From: Pseudomonas sp. PD9R
GTDB taxonomy: Bacteria > Pseudomonadota > Gammaproteobacteria > Pseudomonadales > Pseudomonadaceae
NCBI RefSeq assembly: GCF_019200975.1
Contig: NZ_JAHTMR010000005.1
Location: 1 to 64,000 of the forward strand
Direction: 5' to 3'
Length of the DNA: 64,000 bases
Shown here: positions 17,233 to 26,310 of the stretch, one piece after another
How the letters are laid out: each line of letters starts with the position of its first letter
Numbering within the stretch: position 1 is the stretch's first letter
Notes under the pieces: model-generated
The model's database searches: none
The model's input: the letters and a program-made list of their open reading frames with translations, nothing else
What the model was told of the DNA's origin: nothing
Position numbers and translations under genes: made by a program

Positions 17233-18116
17233 TGGCCCTGCTCCTGCTGGCTGACGCGCTGGGCGCAGTAATAGGTATCGGAACAGACGAAGCTCTGAGT
17301 GCCTGCGTCGTCGAGAATCAGCTCGTCGAGGAACGAATCATGGCTGCCGCAGATGGCACAGTTTTCGTCCCATTTCTGCGCTTCGAAGGGGTGATCCTCG
17401 AAGTCGAGGCTGGTGACTCGGGTGTACGGCGGCACCGCGTACAGGCGCTTTTCGCGACCGGCCCCGAACAACATCAGCGCCGGGCTCATGTCGAGTTTCG
17501 GGTTGTCGAATTTGGGGATCGGCGACGGGTCCATCACGTAGCGCTCGTCGACCATCACCGGGTAGGCGTAAGCCGTGGCGATGTGGCCGAAGGTGGCGAT
17601 GTCCTCGTAGAGTTTCACGTGCATCACCCCGTAATCGTTGAGAGCGTGCATGGTCCGGGTCTCGGTTTCCGACGGCTCGATAAAACGCAGCGGCTCTGGA
17701 ATCGGCACCTGATAGACCATGATCTGATCGGCGTGCAGCGGGGTTTCCGGGATGCGGTGGCGGGTCTGGATCACTGTCGCGTCCGGGGTGATTTCGGTGG
17801 TGGCGACGCCGGCGGTGCGGGCGAAAAAGCGGCGGATCGACACGGCGTTGGTGGTGTCGTCGGCGCCTTGGTCGATGACCTTGAGCACGTCGTCTTCGCC
17901 AAGAATCGCGGCGGTCAATTGCATGCCGCCGGTGCCCCAACCATATGGCAACGGCATCTCGCGGCCACCGAACGGCACTTGGTAACCAGGGATCGCCACG
18001 GCCTTGAGCAAGGCGCGGCGAATCATGCGTTTGGTCTGTTCGTCGAGGTAGGCAAAGTTGTATGCCTCATCGCGAACGGGCGCCCCGCCTTTCATGGGGT
18101 TGCTCAGGTCATTCAT
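17229..18116 (-). CDS. phnJ: carbon-phosphorus lyase radical SAM subunit PhnJ
   Basis: This 295-residue protein is the radical S-adenosylmethionine enzyme that breaks the C-P bond of ribose 1-alkylphosphonate 5-phosphate, releasing alkane and the cyclic phosphate. The C-terminal cysteine pattern is intact. CAIC (C253, C256) and C278 hold the 4Fe-4S cluster, and C284 in CSDTYYC matches the thiyl-radical cysteine of E. coli (spacings 3, 22 and 6 conserved). It overlaps phnI by eight bases and phnK by four. Confidence 0.96.
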   Translation of the reverse strand: MNDLSNPMKGGAPVRDEAYNFAYLDEQTKRMIRRALLKAVAIPGYQVPFGGREMPLPYGWGTGGMQLTAAILGEDDVLKVIDQGADDTTNAVSIRRFFARTAGVATTEITPDATVIQTRHRIPETPLHADQIMVYQVPIPEPLRFIEPSETETRTMHALNDYGVMHVKLYEDIATFGHIATAYAYPVMVDERYVMDPSPIPKFDNPKLDMSPALMLFGAGREKRLYAVPPYTRVTSLDFEDHPFEAQKWDENCAICGSHDSFLDELILDDAGTQSFVCSDTYYCAQRVSQQEQGQ

Positions 18117-19185
18117 GGCTTTTCCCCTCGGCAGGCTTGCGCAGTTTGCGGATCAGTTCCAGTTCGGCCTGGAAGTCCACGTAGTGAGGTAACTTGAGGT
18201 GCGAGACAAAACCTGCGGCCTCGACGTTGTCGCAGTGCATCAGCACGAATTCTTCCTGCTGCGCCGGCGACTCGATCTCTTCGTTGAACTCCTTGGCGCG
18301 CAGTGCGCGGTCGACCAGCGCCATGCCCATCGCCTTGCGTTCGGCATGCCCGAAGGCCAGGCCGTAGCCGCGAGTGAACTGCGCCAATTCGGTGGCCGAG
18401 CCGACGAATTGGTTGACCATCTCGCACTCGGTGACTTCGATACTGCCCAGATTGATCGGGAAACCCAGCTCTTGAGGATCGATCCACACCTCGACTTCAC
18501 CGATGCGTATTTCCCCGGCGAACGGGTGGTTACGGCCGTAACCGCGTTGGGTCGAATAACCCAGCGCCAGCAGAAAACCTTCATCGCCACGGGCCAAAGC
18601 CTGCAAACGTTCAGCGCGGCTGGCAGGCAATTCCAGCGGGTCGCGGGTGATGTCGGCCACGGTTTCGCTGTTGTCGGATTCGTTCTTGATCAAGCCTTCC
18701 TTGGCCAGTAGACCGAGGACTCGCGGGCAGGCTTCAAGGCTGGCGTTCGGCGTCGTTTTTGGCCCCGGATACTCGCCTTCGGCAAGCAGTGCAAAGTCGA
18801 GCAGACGGTGGGTGTAATCGAAGGTCGGCCCCAGCAGCTGCCCGCCGGGCACGTCCTTGAACGTCGCGGACAAGCGCCGGCTGAGCTGCATGTTCGACGT
18901 GTCGATCGGCAGGCTCGGGCTGAAGCGTGGCAACGTGGTGCGATAGGCGCGCAGCAGGAAGATCGCTTCCACCAGATCGCCCGCCGCTTGCTTGATCGCC
19001 AGTGCAGCGAGTTCTTCGTCGTACAGCGAGCCTTCGCTCATCACCCGCGCCACGGCGAGCGGCAGTTGCTGACGGATTTGCTCGACGCTCAACTCAGTGA
19101 CAGAGGTATCGCCCCGGCGCTTTTTCGCCAGCAGACGGTGGGCATTGTCGATGGCCTGTTCGCCACCCTTGACGGCTACGTACAT
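18109..19185 (-). CDS. phnI: carbon-phosphorus lyase core subunit PhnI
   Basis: This 358-residue PhnI starts MYVAVKGGEQAIDNAHRLLA, as in the family. It is the core-complex subunit that, with PhnG, H and L, transfers the phosphonate to C1 of the ATP ribose and displaces adenine. Alone, E. coli PhnI acts as a nucleosidase. Conserved stretches include SDNSETVADITRDPLELPA and the C-terminal histidines around FVLMHCDNVEAAGF. It touches phnH end to start. Confidence 0.95.
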   Translation of the reverse strand: MYVAVKGGEQAIDNAHRLLAKKRRGDTSVTELSVEQIRQQLPLAVARVMSEGSLYDEELAALAIKQAAGDLVEAIFLLRAYRTTLPRFSPSLPIDTSNMQLSRRLSATFKDVPGGQLLGPTFDYTHRLLDFALLAEGEYPGPKTTPNASLEACPRVLGLLAKEGLIKNESDNSETVADITRDPLELPASRAERLQALARGDEGFLLALGYSTQRGYGRNHPFAGEIRIGEVEVWIDPQELGFPINLGSIEVTECEMVNQFVGSATELAQFTRGYGLAFGHAERKAMGMALVDRALRAKEFNEEIESPAQQEEFVLMHCDNVEAAGFVSHLKLPHYVDFQAELELIRKLRKPAEGKSHE

Positions 19186-19775
19186 CAGGCACGCTCCTGT
19201 GTGATGCGAGTGCTGCGCGGCAGGCCGATCAGGTCATCACCGGCGGTAAAAAACATATCCAGGCCACGGGGAAATTCGTTGCGACGTTCGCGTTCAATCC
19301 AGAAGCCCTCCGCCAGTGGCAGGCGGACCCCGTGTTCGATTTCGATTCCCGGTCCACGCCAGGCCAGCCCTTCTCCGCCGTCCAGCAATGGCAGTTGTAC
19401 GAGCAAGGTGCAGGACTGATCGGGATAGCGGTCATTGCCCACATCGAAGCCGCTCAGGTCGAGCAGATCCTCGGCGGCGAGCAAGGCGAAACGCGCGGCC
19501 TCTCGGTTTGCGGTAAGAGGGCAACCGCAATGGAACGCAAGGTTGGCGCGGATCAGCGGCGTGTCGAAGGACGGCGCCAACCACAGCGGCGTGTCGACAT
19601 CCAGCAACGCCAGGCACAGCGCGTAAGTGGCCGGGGCCAACCCTTCGAGTCTCGGCGCGGCGTGCAGGGTCTGGATCAAACCTGGGCCGGCGAGTGCCTT
19701 GAGCGCCGCGCGAAAACCGCGCTGGGCATCCAGCACCGGGTCGGCGAAGGCCGGTTGCAACAACTGTGCGCTCAT
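19185..19775 (-). CDS. phnH: carbon-phosphorus lyase subunit PhnH
   Basis: The product, 196 residues, is a core-complex subunit needed for phosphonate coupling to ribose. It starts MSAQLLQPAFADPVLDAQ, and the conserved segments FRAALKALAGPG and CTLLVQLPLL are present. The ATG at 19775 overlaps the phnG stop (ATGA) and is preferred to a TTG one codon upstream. Length agrees with E. coli PhnH (194). Confidence 0.94.
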   Translation of the reverse strand: MSAQLLQPAFADPVLDAQRGFRAALKALAGPGLIQTLHAAPRLEGLAPATYALCLALLDVDTPLWLAPSFDTPLIRANLAFHCGCPLTANREAARFALLAAEDLLDLSGFDVGNDRYPDQSCTLLVQLPLLDGGEGLAWRGPGIEIEHGVRLPLAEGFWIERERRNEFPRGLDMFFTAGDDLIGLPRSTRITQERA

Positions 19776-20221
19776 CAATTTTCTCCTCGTACGAGGGTGA
19801 AGAATTCAACTTTGGTGGCGGCCGTTTCCGCCTCTTTTTGCGCCCGGCGTTCGGCCTGCGCTGACGCCAGCGGCGTGATCATTTGCGCCAGCCAGTGCCG
19901 CTGTTGCGAGCCCTGCAAATGCGCATCGGCCAGAGCGGCCAGTTCGGCGTGAACCTTGTCGCGCCCCGCCAGGTAGCTGTAGCCGGTGCGACCATCGGCC
20001 AGGCGCACCACGCAGCGGGTCACGCTCATTTCGCCGACGTTGAACGGCGCGCCGTTGCCGCCCATGCGGCCACGGACCAGGGTCATGCCGATTTCCGGGG
20101 CGCGAATCAGTTGGTATTCGATGTCGCGCAGTGCGGCTTCATGGGGTTGAAGTTCGCTGCGACGGGCGAGGGCCAGCACGCCAATCCAGTGCTGCCGCGC
20201 GGTCTGAGAAGCAAGGTTCAT
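19775..20221 (-). CDS. phnG: carbon-phosphorus lyase subunit PhnG
   Basis: The product, 148 residues, is a core-complex subunit with the family pattern (TARQHWIGVLALA near the N-terminus, GNGAPFNVGEMSVTRCVV in the middle, GYSYLAGRDKVHAELAALAD later). I chose the ATG at 20221 because GGAG lies nine bases upstream and the protein then begins like other PhnG. A start at 20236, overlapping the phnF stop, would add five residues. Both keep translation coupled to phnF. Confidence 0.93.
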   Translation of the reverse strand: MNLASQTARQHWIGVLALARRSELQPHEAALRDIEYQLIRAPEIGMTLVRGRMGGNGAPFNVGEMSVTRCVVRLADGRTGYSYLAGRDKVHAELAALADAHLQGSQQRHWLAQMITPLASAQAERRAQKEAETAATKVEFFTLVRGEN

Positions 20222-20235
20222 CGGTGGGTTCTCCA

Positions 20236-20940
20236 TCAGGTGACGATCTGGTACTGGAAGCGATCCGAACGGCTGGTGGACTGGGCCAGCTCCACCGCAC
20301 GTCCGTCGCGATCGCGGGAAAGGGTGAACACACTCAGCGCCGGCAAATGCCGGGGCATCATCAGCAACGCGGCTTCTTCACGGTTGGGCAACCGGGCGCC
20401 GATCAGACTCAAGGTGCGGGTCAGCGGCAGGTCGCGTTCGCTCAGGTACTGGCGCAGGGAGCCGCCGTTGTAGTCCGCCAGCAACGGCGCGTGGCTGGCG
20501 CAGTAGCGATGGCGAATCAGGCTGACGGGTTGGTGATCGAGCTTGCGCAGGGTTTGCAATTCGATCATCGCCGCCATCTCGGCAATGCCAAGGTGCTGCG
20601 CTTCTCCGCGGCTGGCGTAGCAATAGCGGCGCTTGAGCAAGACGGCCTCGACACCCAACCCTTGCGCCGACAACGACTGGCTATAGGCGCTGTCTGCGGC
20701 CATCGGGTAGATCAGCGGCCGTTCCAGCACTTGGGTGCCTTTGCCCTGACGCCGCAGCAGGCTGCCTTCGAACACCAGCTCATCGATGGCGCGGCGCAAG
20801 GTATGGCGGTTGACGCCGAAGCGTTCGGCCAACTGCACCTCGCCTGGCAGAAAATCGCCGGCGCTGTAGTCGCTCAGCTCACGGCGCAGGATGTCGGCCA
20901 GCTCGCGGTACACCGGTTCATCTTGTCTAGACAACTGCAT
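20236..20940 (-). CDS. phnF: GntR-family regulator of phosphonate metabolism
   Basis: This 234-residue protein has a GntR winged helix-turn-helix at residues 10-75 (EDLADILR-like start, LAERFGVNRHTLRRAIDEL) and a C-terminal UTRA effector domain. It lies inside the operon between phnE and phnG, exactly as in E. coli. The 37-base gap to phnE is the only clear gap in this half of the operon apart from the REP before phnE. Its ligand is not known; repression of phn genes is the usual inference. Confidence 0.92.
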   Translation of the reverse strand: MQLSRQDEPVYRELADILRRELSDYSAGDFLPGEVQLAERFGVNRHTLRRAIDELVFEGSLLRRQGKGTQVLERPLIYPMAADSAYSQSLSAQGLGVEAVLLKRRYCYASRGEAQHLGIAEMAAMIELQTLRKLDHQPVSLIRHRYCASHAPLLADYNGGSLRQYLSERDLPLTRTLSLIGARLPNREEAALLMMPRHLPALSVFTLSRDRDGRAVELAQSTSRSDRFQYQIVT

Positions 20941-20977
20941 GCTTAAAAAAAAGCGCCCAAGGGCACCCCTCCGAAGA

Positions 20978-21760
20978 TCAGATGAACTGCTTGCGCAGGC
21001 GTTGCGACAGGATGTCGATCAGGCTTACCACGACGATGATGACCAGCAGCACCGCGCAGGTTTGTACGAACTGAAAGGCGCGGATGTTCTCCCAGAGGAT
21101 CACGCCGATGCCGCCAGCGCCGACCATGCCCACCACCGTCGCCGAGCGCACATTGGCCTCGAAGCGATACAGCGCGTACGACACCCACAGCGGCATCACT
21201 TGCGGGATCACGCCGTAGATCACTTCTTGCAAGGCACTGGCACCGGTGGCGCGAACGCCTTCAACCGGGCCCGGATCGATGGCCTCGACCGCTTCGGCGA
21301 ACAGCTTGGCTAGCACACCGGTGGTGCTGATCCACAGCGCCAATACCCCGGCAAACGGACCCAACCCGACCGCCACCACGAACAACATGGCGAAGACCAT
21401 TTCGTTGATCGAACGGAAGGCATCCATCACCCGGCGCAGCGGTTGGTGAATCCACCAGGGCGTGATGTTTTCCGAGCAGAGAATGCCCAGTGGCACCGAG
21501 CAGACAATCGCCAGCACCGTGCCCCAGAGGGCGATTTGTACGGTGACGATCATTTCCTTGAGGTACGCGCGCCATTCATGAAAGTCCGGCGGAAAGAAAT
21601 CCGCGGCGAAGGTCGCCATGTTTCCCGAGTCGCGATACAACGCCATCGGGTTCATTTCGGCACCGTGCCAGGCCCAGGCCAGCAGGACCAGGAACAGGCC
21701 CCAACCGGCGTATCGCGGCCAGGTTTGTTTGCCGACGGCTTCAGCGTGAAGAGTGGTCAT
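20978..21760 (-). CDS. phnE: phosphonate ABC transporter permease
   Basis: This 260-residue inner-membrane permease has about six helices and the binding-protein-dependent transport motif [20 protein letters not shown], which contacts the ATPase PhnC. It imports phosphonates, phosphite or phosphate esters with PhnD and PhnC. There is a single phnE gene and no second permease. A REP hairpin separates it from phnD and ends two bases before its ribosome-binding site (GAGGGAG). Confidence 0.94.
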   Translation of the reverse strand: MTTLHAEAVGKQTWPRYAGWGLFLVLLAWAWHGAEMNPMALYRDSGNMATFAADFFPPDFHEWRAYLKEMIVTVQIALWGTVLAIVCSVPLGILCSENITPWWIHQPLRRVMDAFRSINEMVFAMLFVVAVGLGPFAGVLALWISTTGVLAKLFAEAVEAIDPGPVEGVRATGASALQEVIYGVIPQVMPLWVSYALYRFEANVRSATVVGMVGAGGIGVILWENIRAFQFVQTCAVLLVIIVVVSLIDILSQRLRKQFI

Positions 21761-21773
21761 GAGTCTCCCTCAA

Positions 21774-21873
21774 TGTAGGAGCGAGCTTGCTCGCGATGGT
21801 CGTTAACGATGACGCGGGCAACCTGGAGAAACGCGGTGCTCTTGAGTGCATCGCGAGCAAGCTCGCTCCTACA
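21774..21873. repeat. REP doublet inside the phn operon (phnD-phnE gap)
   Basis: Inverted arms of the GTAGGAGCGAGCTTGCTCGCG class, 100 bases in total, fill nearly the whole gap between phnD and phnE. In mRNA the hairpin would separate the highly needed binding-protein message from the permease message. On the coding strand it ends two bases before the phnE ribosome-binding site. Confidence 0.93.
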
Positions 21874-21892
21874 AAAAGCACCGCGCGGTGGA

Positions 21893-22903
21893 TCAGCCGG
21901 CGTTGGCGGCTGTCTTGTTGGTTTTCTCAAGCAAAGTGATGCGCTCTTGCAGCTTGGCCAGTTCGGCATCGATCTCGGCCAGGCGCTTGGCTTTGCCTGC
22001 CGCTTCAAGCTGGATGTCGGCGTTGACGGTGGTGCGCTGCTTGAACAGCTCAAGCTGACGGATCGGCAGTAACTGGTCGTCGCTGGACTTCAAGAACTTG
22101 CCCAGTTGCATGCCCGCGAGCACGGCTTTCTCGGAGTCGGTGTCGCCATAGCTGAAGATGAAGTCGCGAATTTTTTGCTTCTCGCTGTCGCTCAGCGCCT
22201 TGCTCCATACCAGCGGGTCGGCGGGGATCAGCGGCGACTTCCAGATCACCTTGAGCATTGCAGCCTTGTCAGGCTGGGTGACTTCGAGGCGATCCCAGCT
22301 TTCGGTGTTGAAGGTCGCGACATCCAGTTGCCCCTTGGCCACGCTCAAGGCATTGACCTCGTGGCTGGAGTTGAGGGTGCGCTTGAACGCGGTGGCGGCG
22401 TCGACGTGGTTCTTGGCGAACACGTAGTAGCCCGGCACCAGATAACCCGAAGTGGAGTTCGGATCACCGTTGCCAAAGGTCAGGTTCTTGGCGTTTTTCA
22501 GCATGTCGTCGACGGAGTTGATCGGGCTGTCCTTGCGCACGATCAATACGCTCCAGTAGCCGGCAGCACCGCTGGCGGCAGCAGTCTGGGCAAAGATCTC
22601 GCCGTTGGAACGGTCCACGGCTTCGATGGCGGCCTTGTTGCCGAGCCAGGCAACGTCAACCTTGTTGAAGCGCATGCCCTGGATCAAACCGGCATAGTCA
22701 GAAGCGAAGGTGGCGTTGATCTTCAGGCCGGTTTTCTTCTGCATGTCATTCAGAAACGGCTGCCAGATGCTCTTGAGGTTCTGCGAGGACTCGGTGGACA
22801 TGATGCCGAAGTTGATGGCTTTTTCTTCAGCCTGGGCGGTGCCCAGCACACAGCTGGCGAGCAGTGCTGCGCCAGCAAAAACGCGACCGATACGGTTCAA
22901 CAT
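21893..22903 (-). CDS. phnD: phosphonate-binding periplasmic protein
   Basis: This 336-residue protein has a signal peptide (MLNRIGRVFAGAALLASC, cut after AQA) and then the PhnD fold (INFGIMSTESSQNLKSIWQP, ATFASDYAGLIQGMRFNKVD, NSTSGYLVPGYYVF). It captures phosphonates for PhnE/PhnC. I chose the ATG at 22903 because it gives the signal peptide; an in-frame extension to 23008 would begin with an arginine-rich stretch. The last 50 residues form a charged helical tail. Confidence 0.94.
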   Translation of the reverse strand: MLNRIGRVFAGAALLASCVLGTAQAEEKAINFGIMSTESSQNLKSIWQPFLNDMQKKTGLKINATFASDYAGLIQGMRFNKVDVAWLGNKAAIEAVDRSNGEIFAQTAAASGAAGYWSVLIVRKDSPINSVDDMLKNAKNLTFGNGDPNSTSGYLVPGYYVFAKNHVDAATAFKRTLNSSHEVNALSVAKGQLDVATFNTESWDRLEVTQPDKAAMLKVIWKSPLIPADPLVWSKALSDSEKQKIRDFIFSYGDTDSEKAVLAGMQLGKFLKSSDDQLLPIRQLELFKQRTTVNADIQLEAAGKAKRLAEIDAELAKLQERITLLEKTNKTAANAG

Positions 22904-22947
22904 GGAAAGGTTTCCTGAGGGTGAACGGTTGGGAAAACGGGAAGTGT

Positions 22948-23781
22948 TCACGCGCGCGCCAGTACCAGGCGGGGTGCGGGTTCGGCGGCGCGAATGTGGT
23001 CGGAACACATCAGGCTGGTGTCGATATCGGCACCGTACAAATCATTGAGAAATTGCCCGCTGAGTTCAGCGGCGCGGCCATCGAAATGGATGCGTCCGCC
23101 CTTGAGTGCCACGGCACGCGGGCAATAACGGGTGGCGTAATCCACTTGATGCAGGGTGACCACCACAGTCTTGCCATCGCGACGGTTGATGTCGGCGAGG
23201 ATTTCCATGACCTTGCGCGCCGACTCCGGGTCGAGCGAGGCGATGGGCTCATCCGCCAGAATCACCTCGGCACGCTGGGTCAATGCCCGGGCGATCGCCA
23301 CGCGCTGCTGCTGGCCGCCGGACAGGGTCGAGGCTCGTTGCGCTGCCAGATCGGCCAGGCCAACGCGGTCCAGGGACTCCATGGCGAACTGTTTTTCTTC
23401 GGCATTAAACAGGTTCAAGTTGCCACGCCAGCGCGGCATGCGCCCCAGGCAACCGAGCAGTACGTTGTCGAGTACGCTCAGGCGGTTGACCAGATTGAAC
23501 TGCTGAAAGATGTAGCCGATGTCGGCACGCAGGCGCCGCACCTTGCCATTGAGCCGCCCGCTCGCCTGCACCTCTCGACCCAGCACTTTGACGCTGCCAC
23601 CGTTGTTGCGATCGCAACAGGCCAGGCCCGCGAGGTGGCGCAGCAAGGTGGACTTACCGGAGCCGGAAGCGCCAATCAGCGCGACCATCTCACCGGCCGC
23701 GATGGTCAGCTCGAGGTCGACCAGTGCGGTTTTACGCGAAAAGGTCTTGTTCAGATGATCGACATGGATAGCTGCGTTCAT
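22948..23781 (-). CDS. phnC: phosphonate ABC transporter ATP-binding protein
   Basis: This 277-residue ABC ATPase has Walker [13 protein letters not shown] (residues 36-47), signature LSGGQQQRV and Walker [13 protein letters not shown]. It energises phosphonate import and is the first gene of the operon. A candidate Pho box lies about 70-90 bases upstream. It is followed by phnD after 44 bases. Confidence 0.94.
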   Translation of the reverse strand: MNAAIHVDHLNKTFSRKTALVDLELTIAAGEMVALIGASGSGKSTLLRHLAGLACCDRNNGGSVKVLGREVQASGRLNGKVRRLRADIGYIFQQFNLVNRLSVLDNVLLGCLGRMPRWRGNLNLFNAEEKQFAMESLDRVGLADLAAQRASTLSGGQQQRVAIARALTQRAEVILADEPIASLDPESARKVMEILADINRRDGKTVVVTLHQVDYATRYCPRAVALKGGRIHFDGRAAELSGQFLNDLYGADIDTSLMCSDHIRAAEPAPRLVLARA

Positions 23782-23839
23782 GGGCTTCTCTGTCTGGTTG
23801 AACAGCCATCCATGGCCGTATTTGAGTTCAACCGACTTT

Positions 23840-23868
23840 AGGCACGGGCTGTGTCAGCCCTATGACTC
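23840..23868 (-). promoter_or_regulatory. candidate Pho box and -10 element of the phn operon
   Basis: On the minus strand GAGTCAT (23868-23862) and CTGACAC (23857-23851) are spaced 11 bases apart start to start, matching the PhoB consensus CTGTCAT repeats at 5 and 6 of 7 positions. Ten bases further on is TAAAGT, a fair -10 at the expected distance. Phosphate-starvation control of phn operons by PhoB is well established; that this site works is inferred. Confidence 0.55.
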
Positions 23869-23940
23869 GCACAAGTCGCTGCAATAACGATTTGATGAAG
23901 GATTTGTGAAAGGTTGGGAGCGTGTGAGGAGCAACAAGAT

Positions 23941-24024
23941 CAAGATCAAAAGATCGCAGCCTGCGGCAGCTCCTACATGGATACGTATATCTCCTGTAGG
24001 AGCTGCCGCAGGCTGCGATCTTAT
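23941..24024. repeat. REP doublet, outward-facing arrangement
   Basis: AAAAGATCGCAGCCTGCGGC ... CTCCTACA is followed, about 20 bases on, by TGTAGGAGCTGCCGCAGGCT ... GATCTTA. The GATC ends point outward, the reverse of the commoner doublets here. It lies between phnC and the LysR gene stop, where it could serve as a transcription barrier. Confidence 0.9.
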
Positions 24025-24044
24025 GGATTTGAACGCTTGCGACG

Positions 24045-24947
24045 TTAAGTAGCCCGGGTTGCGCGAGCGCGCAGGCGCGGAGTTACGAAGTCGAAGAATG
24101 CACGAAGCTTCAAGGGCAGCGGTGTTTGCCCCTTGTGCACGAGGTTGATGGGCAATGGAGATGACTCAAAGGGTTCGAGCACTACCTGCAACGCATCGTC
24201 ACGCAGGGCATCAGCGACCTGATAAGACAGGACGCGTATCACCCCGACGCCAAGCACCGCGGCACCGATAGCCGCCTCCGCTGTATTGACGGCAAGTCGT
24301 GAATGAACAGGCACCGACAGCTCTGATTTGCCCGCCCCGAAAACCCAGGCGCCCACGGAGGCAAGGACTTCGAAAGTGATGCAATTATGCTCGGCGAGAT
24401 CCCGTGGCGTGGCCGGCACGCCACGGGTTGCCAGGTAGTCCGGGCTTGCACACACCACCCGACGCACTGTCCCGACTTGTGTAGCCATGAGTGAGCTATC
24501 GGGCAATTTGCCGATCCGCACCGCGACGTCACAGTGCTCCTCCATCAGATGCACCACACGATCAGTCAGCATCAGGTTGACTTCAATTTCGGGGTACTGC
24601 GCGAGAAATTCTGCAATGACCGGCACCAGGTGCAAGCGCCCGAAAACCACCGGCGCCGTGACCACCAGCTCGCCCTTGGGCGAGGCGTATTCACCGGTCG
24701 CCGCGCGCTCGGCCTCACCGATCTCTTCAAGAATGCGTCTGCACGCCGCCACATAAGAACTGCCAGCTTCCGTCAAAGACAGTTGGCGCGTGGTGCGGTG
24801 AAGCAGGCGCGTCTTCAGGTGCGATTCGAGCTCCGCAACTTTTCGGCTGACGGTGGCAAGCGGCATGCCGAGGCGACGCGCGGCGCCCGACAGACTGCCC
24901 GAATCAACCACCGCTACGAGGACAGACATGGATTCAAGACGGTTCAT
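24045..24947 (-). CDS. LysR-family transcriptional regulator, divergent to MFS gene
   Basis: This 300-residue regulator has an N-terminal winged helix-turn-helix (residues 1-60: GSLSGAARRLGMPLATVSRK), then a substrate-binding domain from about 90 (GELVVTAPVVFGRLHLVPVI). It has the general shape of the CrgA/DsdC-like LysR subgroup. It is divergent from the MFS gene at 25079, and the shared 131-base gap contains a dyad suited to LysR binding, so it probably controls that exporter. ATG at 24929 is an alternative start. Confidence 0.9.
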   Translation of the reverse strand: MNRLESMSVLVAVVDSGSLSGAARRLGMPLATVSRKVAELESHLKTRLLHRTTRQLSLTEAGSSYVAACRRILEEIGEAERAATGEYASPKGELVVTAPVVFGRLHLVPVIAEFLAQYPEIEVNLMLTDRVVHLMEEHCDVAVRIGKLPDSSLMATQVGTVRRVVCASPDYLATRGVPATPRDLAEHNCITFEVLASVGAWVFGAGKSELSVPVHSRLAVNTAEAAIGAAVLGVGVIRVLSYQVADALRDDALQVVLEPFESSPLPINLVHKGQTPLPLKLRAFFDFVTPRLRARATRAT

Positions 24948-24962
24948 GGAACCCTATCAAAT

Positions 24963-25001
24963 TATGGAAGGATGATTCCCAATCCTAGGGGATTATCCAT
25001 A
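24963..25001. promoter_or_regulatory. dyad in LysR-MFS divergent gap (operator candidate)
   Basis: TATGGA (24963-24968) and TCCATA (24996-25001) are perfect inverted arms, with GGAT/ATCC and ATTCCC/GGGGAT nested between them. The extended dyad centres 35 bases before the LysR start. LysR proteins usually bind such sites between divergent genes; binding here is inferred. Confidence 0.45.
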
Positions 25002-25078
25002 TTTAAGCGATTGCGTAAGGTTGGGCACTCATCTCCCGCGCGCGATATCCCGTCGCACAGGCGGGAAAGGCAACCTTG

Positions 25079-26299
25079 ATGGAGAGTGCCGTGAGCGCCC
25101 TGCCCTTAACTTCCGAAAGTACGACAGCACCCGCGTTAGCGTCTCGCGGCAAGATCATCATGATGGCGATCATCGCCGGCGCGGTGATCACCAACATCTA
25201 CTGCACACAGCCCATCCTGCCCTTGATTGCGTCAGACCTGGGGCTCGACCTGACGACAGTCGATCTGGTGGCGGGCTCGGCATTGCTCGGTTTCGCCACC
25301 GGGCTGGCGCTGCTGCTGCCAATGGGCGACCGTTTTGATCGGCGCAAACTGGTGCTGGGTCAGATTGCCATGGCGCTGTGCTTCGCACTTGCGGCCGCTA
25401 TCTCACCCGGCGTCGGCACGCTCATCGCCGCGTCCTTCGGCCTCGGGATCGTGAGCTGCGTGCCTCAACAACTGGTGCCATTCGCCGCCGTCATGTCCAA
25501 GCCCAGCGAACGTGGGCGAAACGTCGGCACGGTGGTCAGCGGCATCATGGTCGGCATCCTGCTCGGGCGCACGATTGCCGGTGTGGTCGGTGAAGCCTGG
25601 GGCTGGCGTGCGGTGTATGGGTTGGAAGCGGCATTTATGATTCCGGTGTGGATTGCGGCGGCTGCATTGCTGCCCAAAGGCGTGCCCAGCACCAACCTTT
25701 CCTACCCGCGCCTGCTTGCTTCACTGTGGCCGCTGATGCGGGACAATTCGGCGATTCGCCAGTCAATGATTGTCCAGGCGCTGTTGTGGGCCTGCTTCAA
25801 CGCCTTTTGGGTCAACCTGGCGGCACTGCTGGCTAACGGTCCGTTTCAACTTGGCAGCGCCTGGGCGGGGGGCTTCGGCATCATCGGCGCGGCGGGTGCT
25901 CTGGCCGCGTCACTCGGCGGCCGAGCCACTGACCGGCTGGGCTCGCGCAGCGTGATTGGCGCCAGTATCGGTATCGTGACGCTGGCCTATCTGCTGCTTT
26001 CTGGCGCGCAGACCTCGCTGACGTTGCTGGTACTCGGCGTGATCGTGCTCGATATCGGCGTGCAGTCGGGCCTGGTGTCGAACCAGACTCGCGCCTTCGC
26101 CGTAGACCCCAAGGCACAGGGCCGCATCAACAGCCTCTACATGACGGCCACGTTCTTTGGTGGTGCGGTGGGCGCAGCGATCAGCGGCTGGCTGATGACC
26201 CGTTATGGCTGGTCCGGCATCGTGATCTTCGGCATTGCCCTGGGGCTGCTTGCTCTGGCAATCCACTGGATCGGGGCACCGCGCCGGGCGACGCGCTAA
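25079..26299 (+). CDS. MFS transporter, efflux type
   Basis: This 406-residue protein with twelve predicted helices belongs to the major facilitator superfamily. The loop 2-3 motif is PMGDRFDRRKLVLGQ, and helix 1 reads VITNIYCTQPILPLIASDLG. The ATG at 25079 follows AAAGG by eight bases; a GTG at 25091 preceded by GGAGAG is a realistic alternative that would trim four residues. It is probably a drug or metabolite exporter under control of the divergent LysR protein. Substrate is unknown. Confidence 0.88.
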   Translation: MESAVSALPLTSESTTAPALASRGKIIMMAIIAGAVITNIYCTQPILPLIASDLGLDLTTVDLVAGSALLGFATGLALLLPMGDRFDRRKLVLGQIAMALCFALAAAISPGVGTLIAASFGLGIVSCVPQQLVPFAAVMSKPSERGRNVGTVVSGIMVGILLGRTIAGVVGEAWGWRAVYGLEAAFMIPVWIAAAALLPKGVPSTNLSYPRLLASLWPLMRDNSAIRQSMIVQALLWACFNAFWVNLAALLANGPFQLGSAWAGGFGIIGAAGALAASLGGRATDRLGSRSVIGASIGIVTLAYLLLSGAQTSLTLLVLGVIVLDIGVQSGLVSNQTRAFAVDPKAQGRINSLYMTATFFGGAVGAAISGWLMTRYGWSGIVIFGIALGLLALAIHWIGAPRRATR

Positions 26300-26310
26300 T
26301 TACAGACAAG

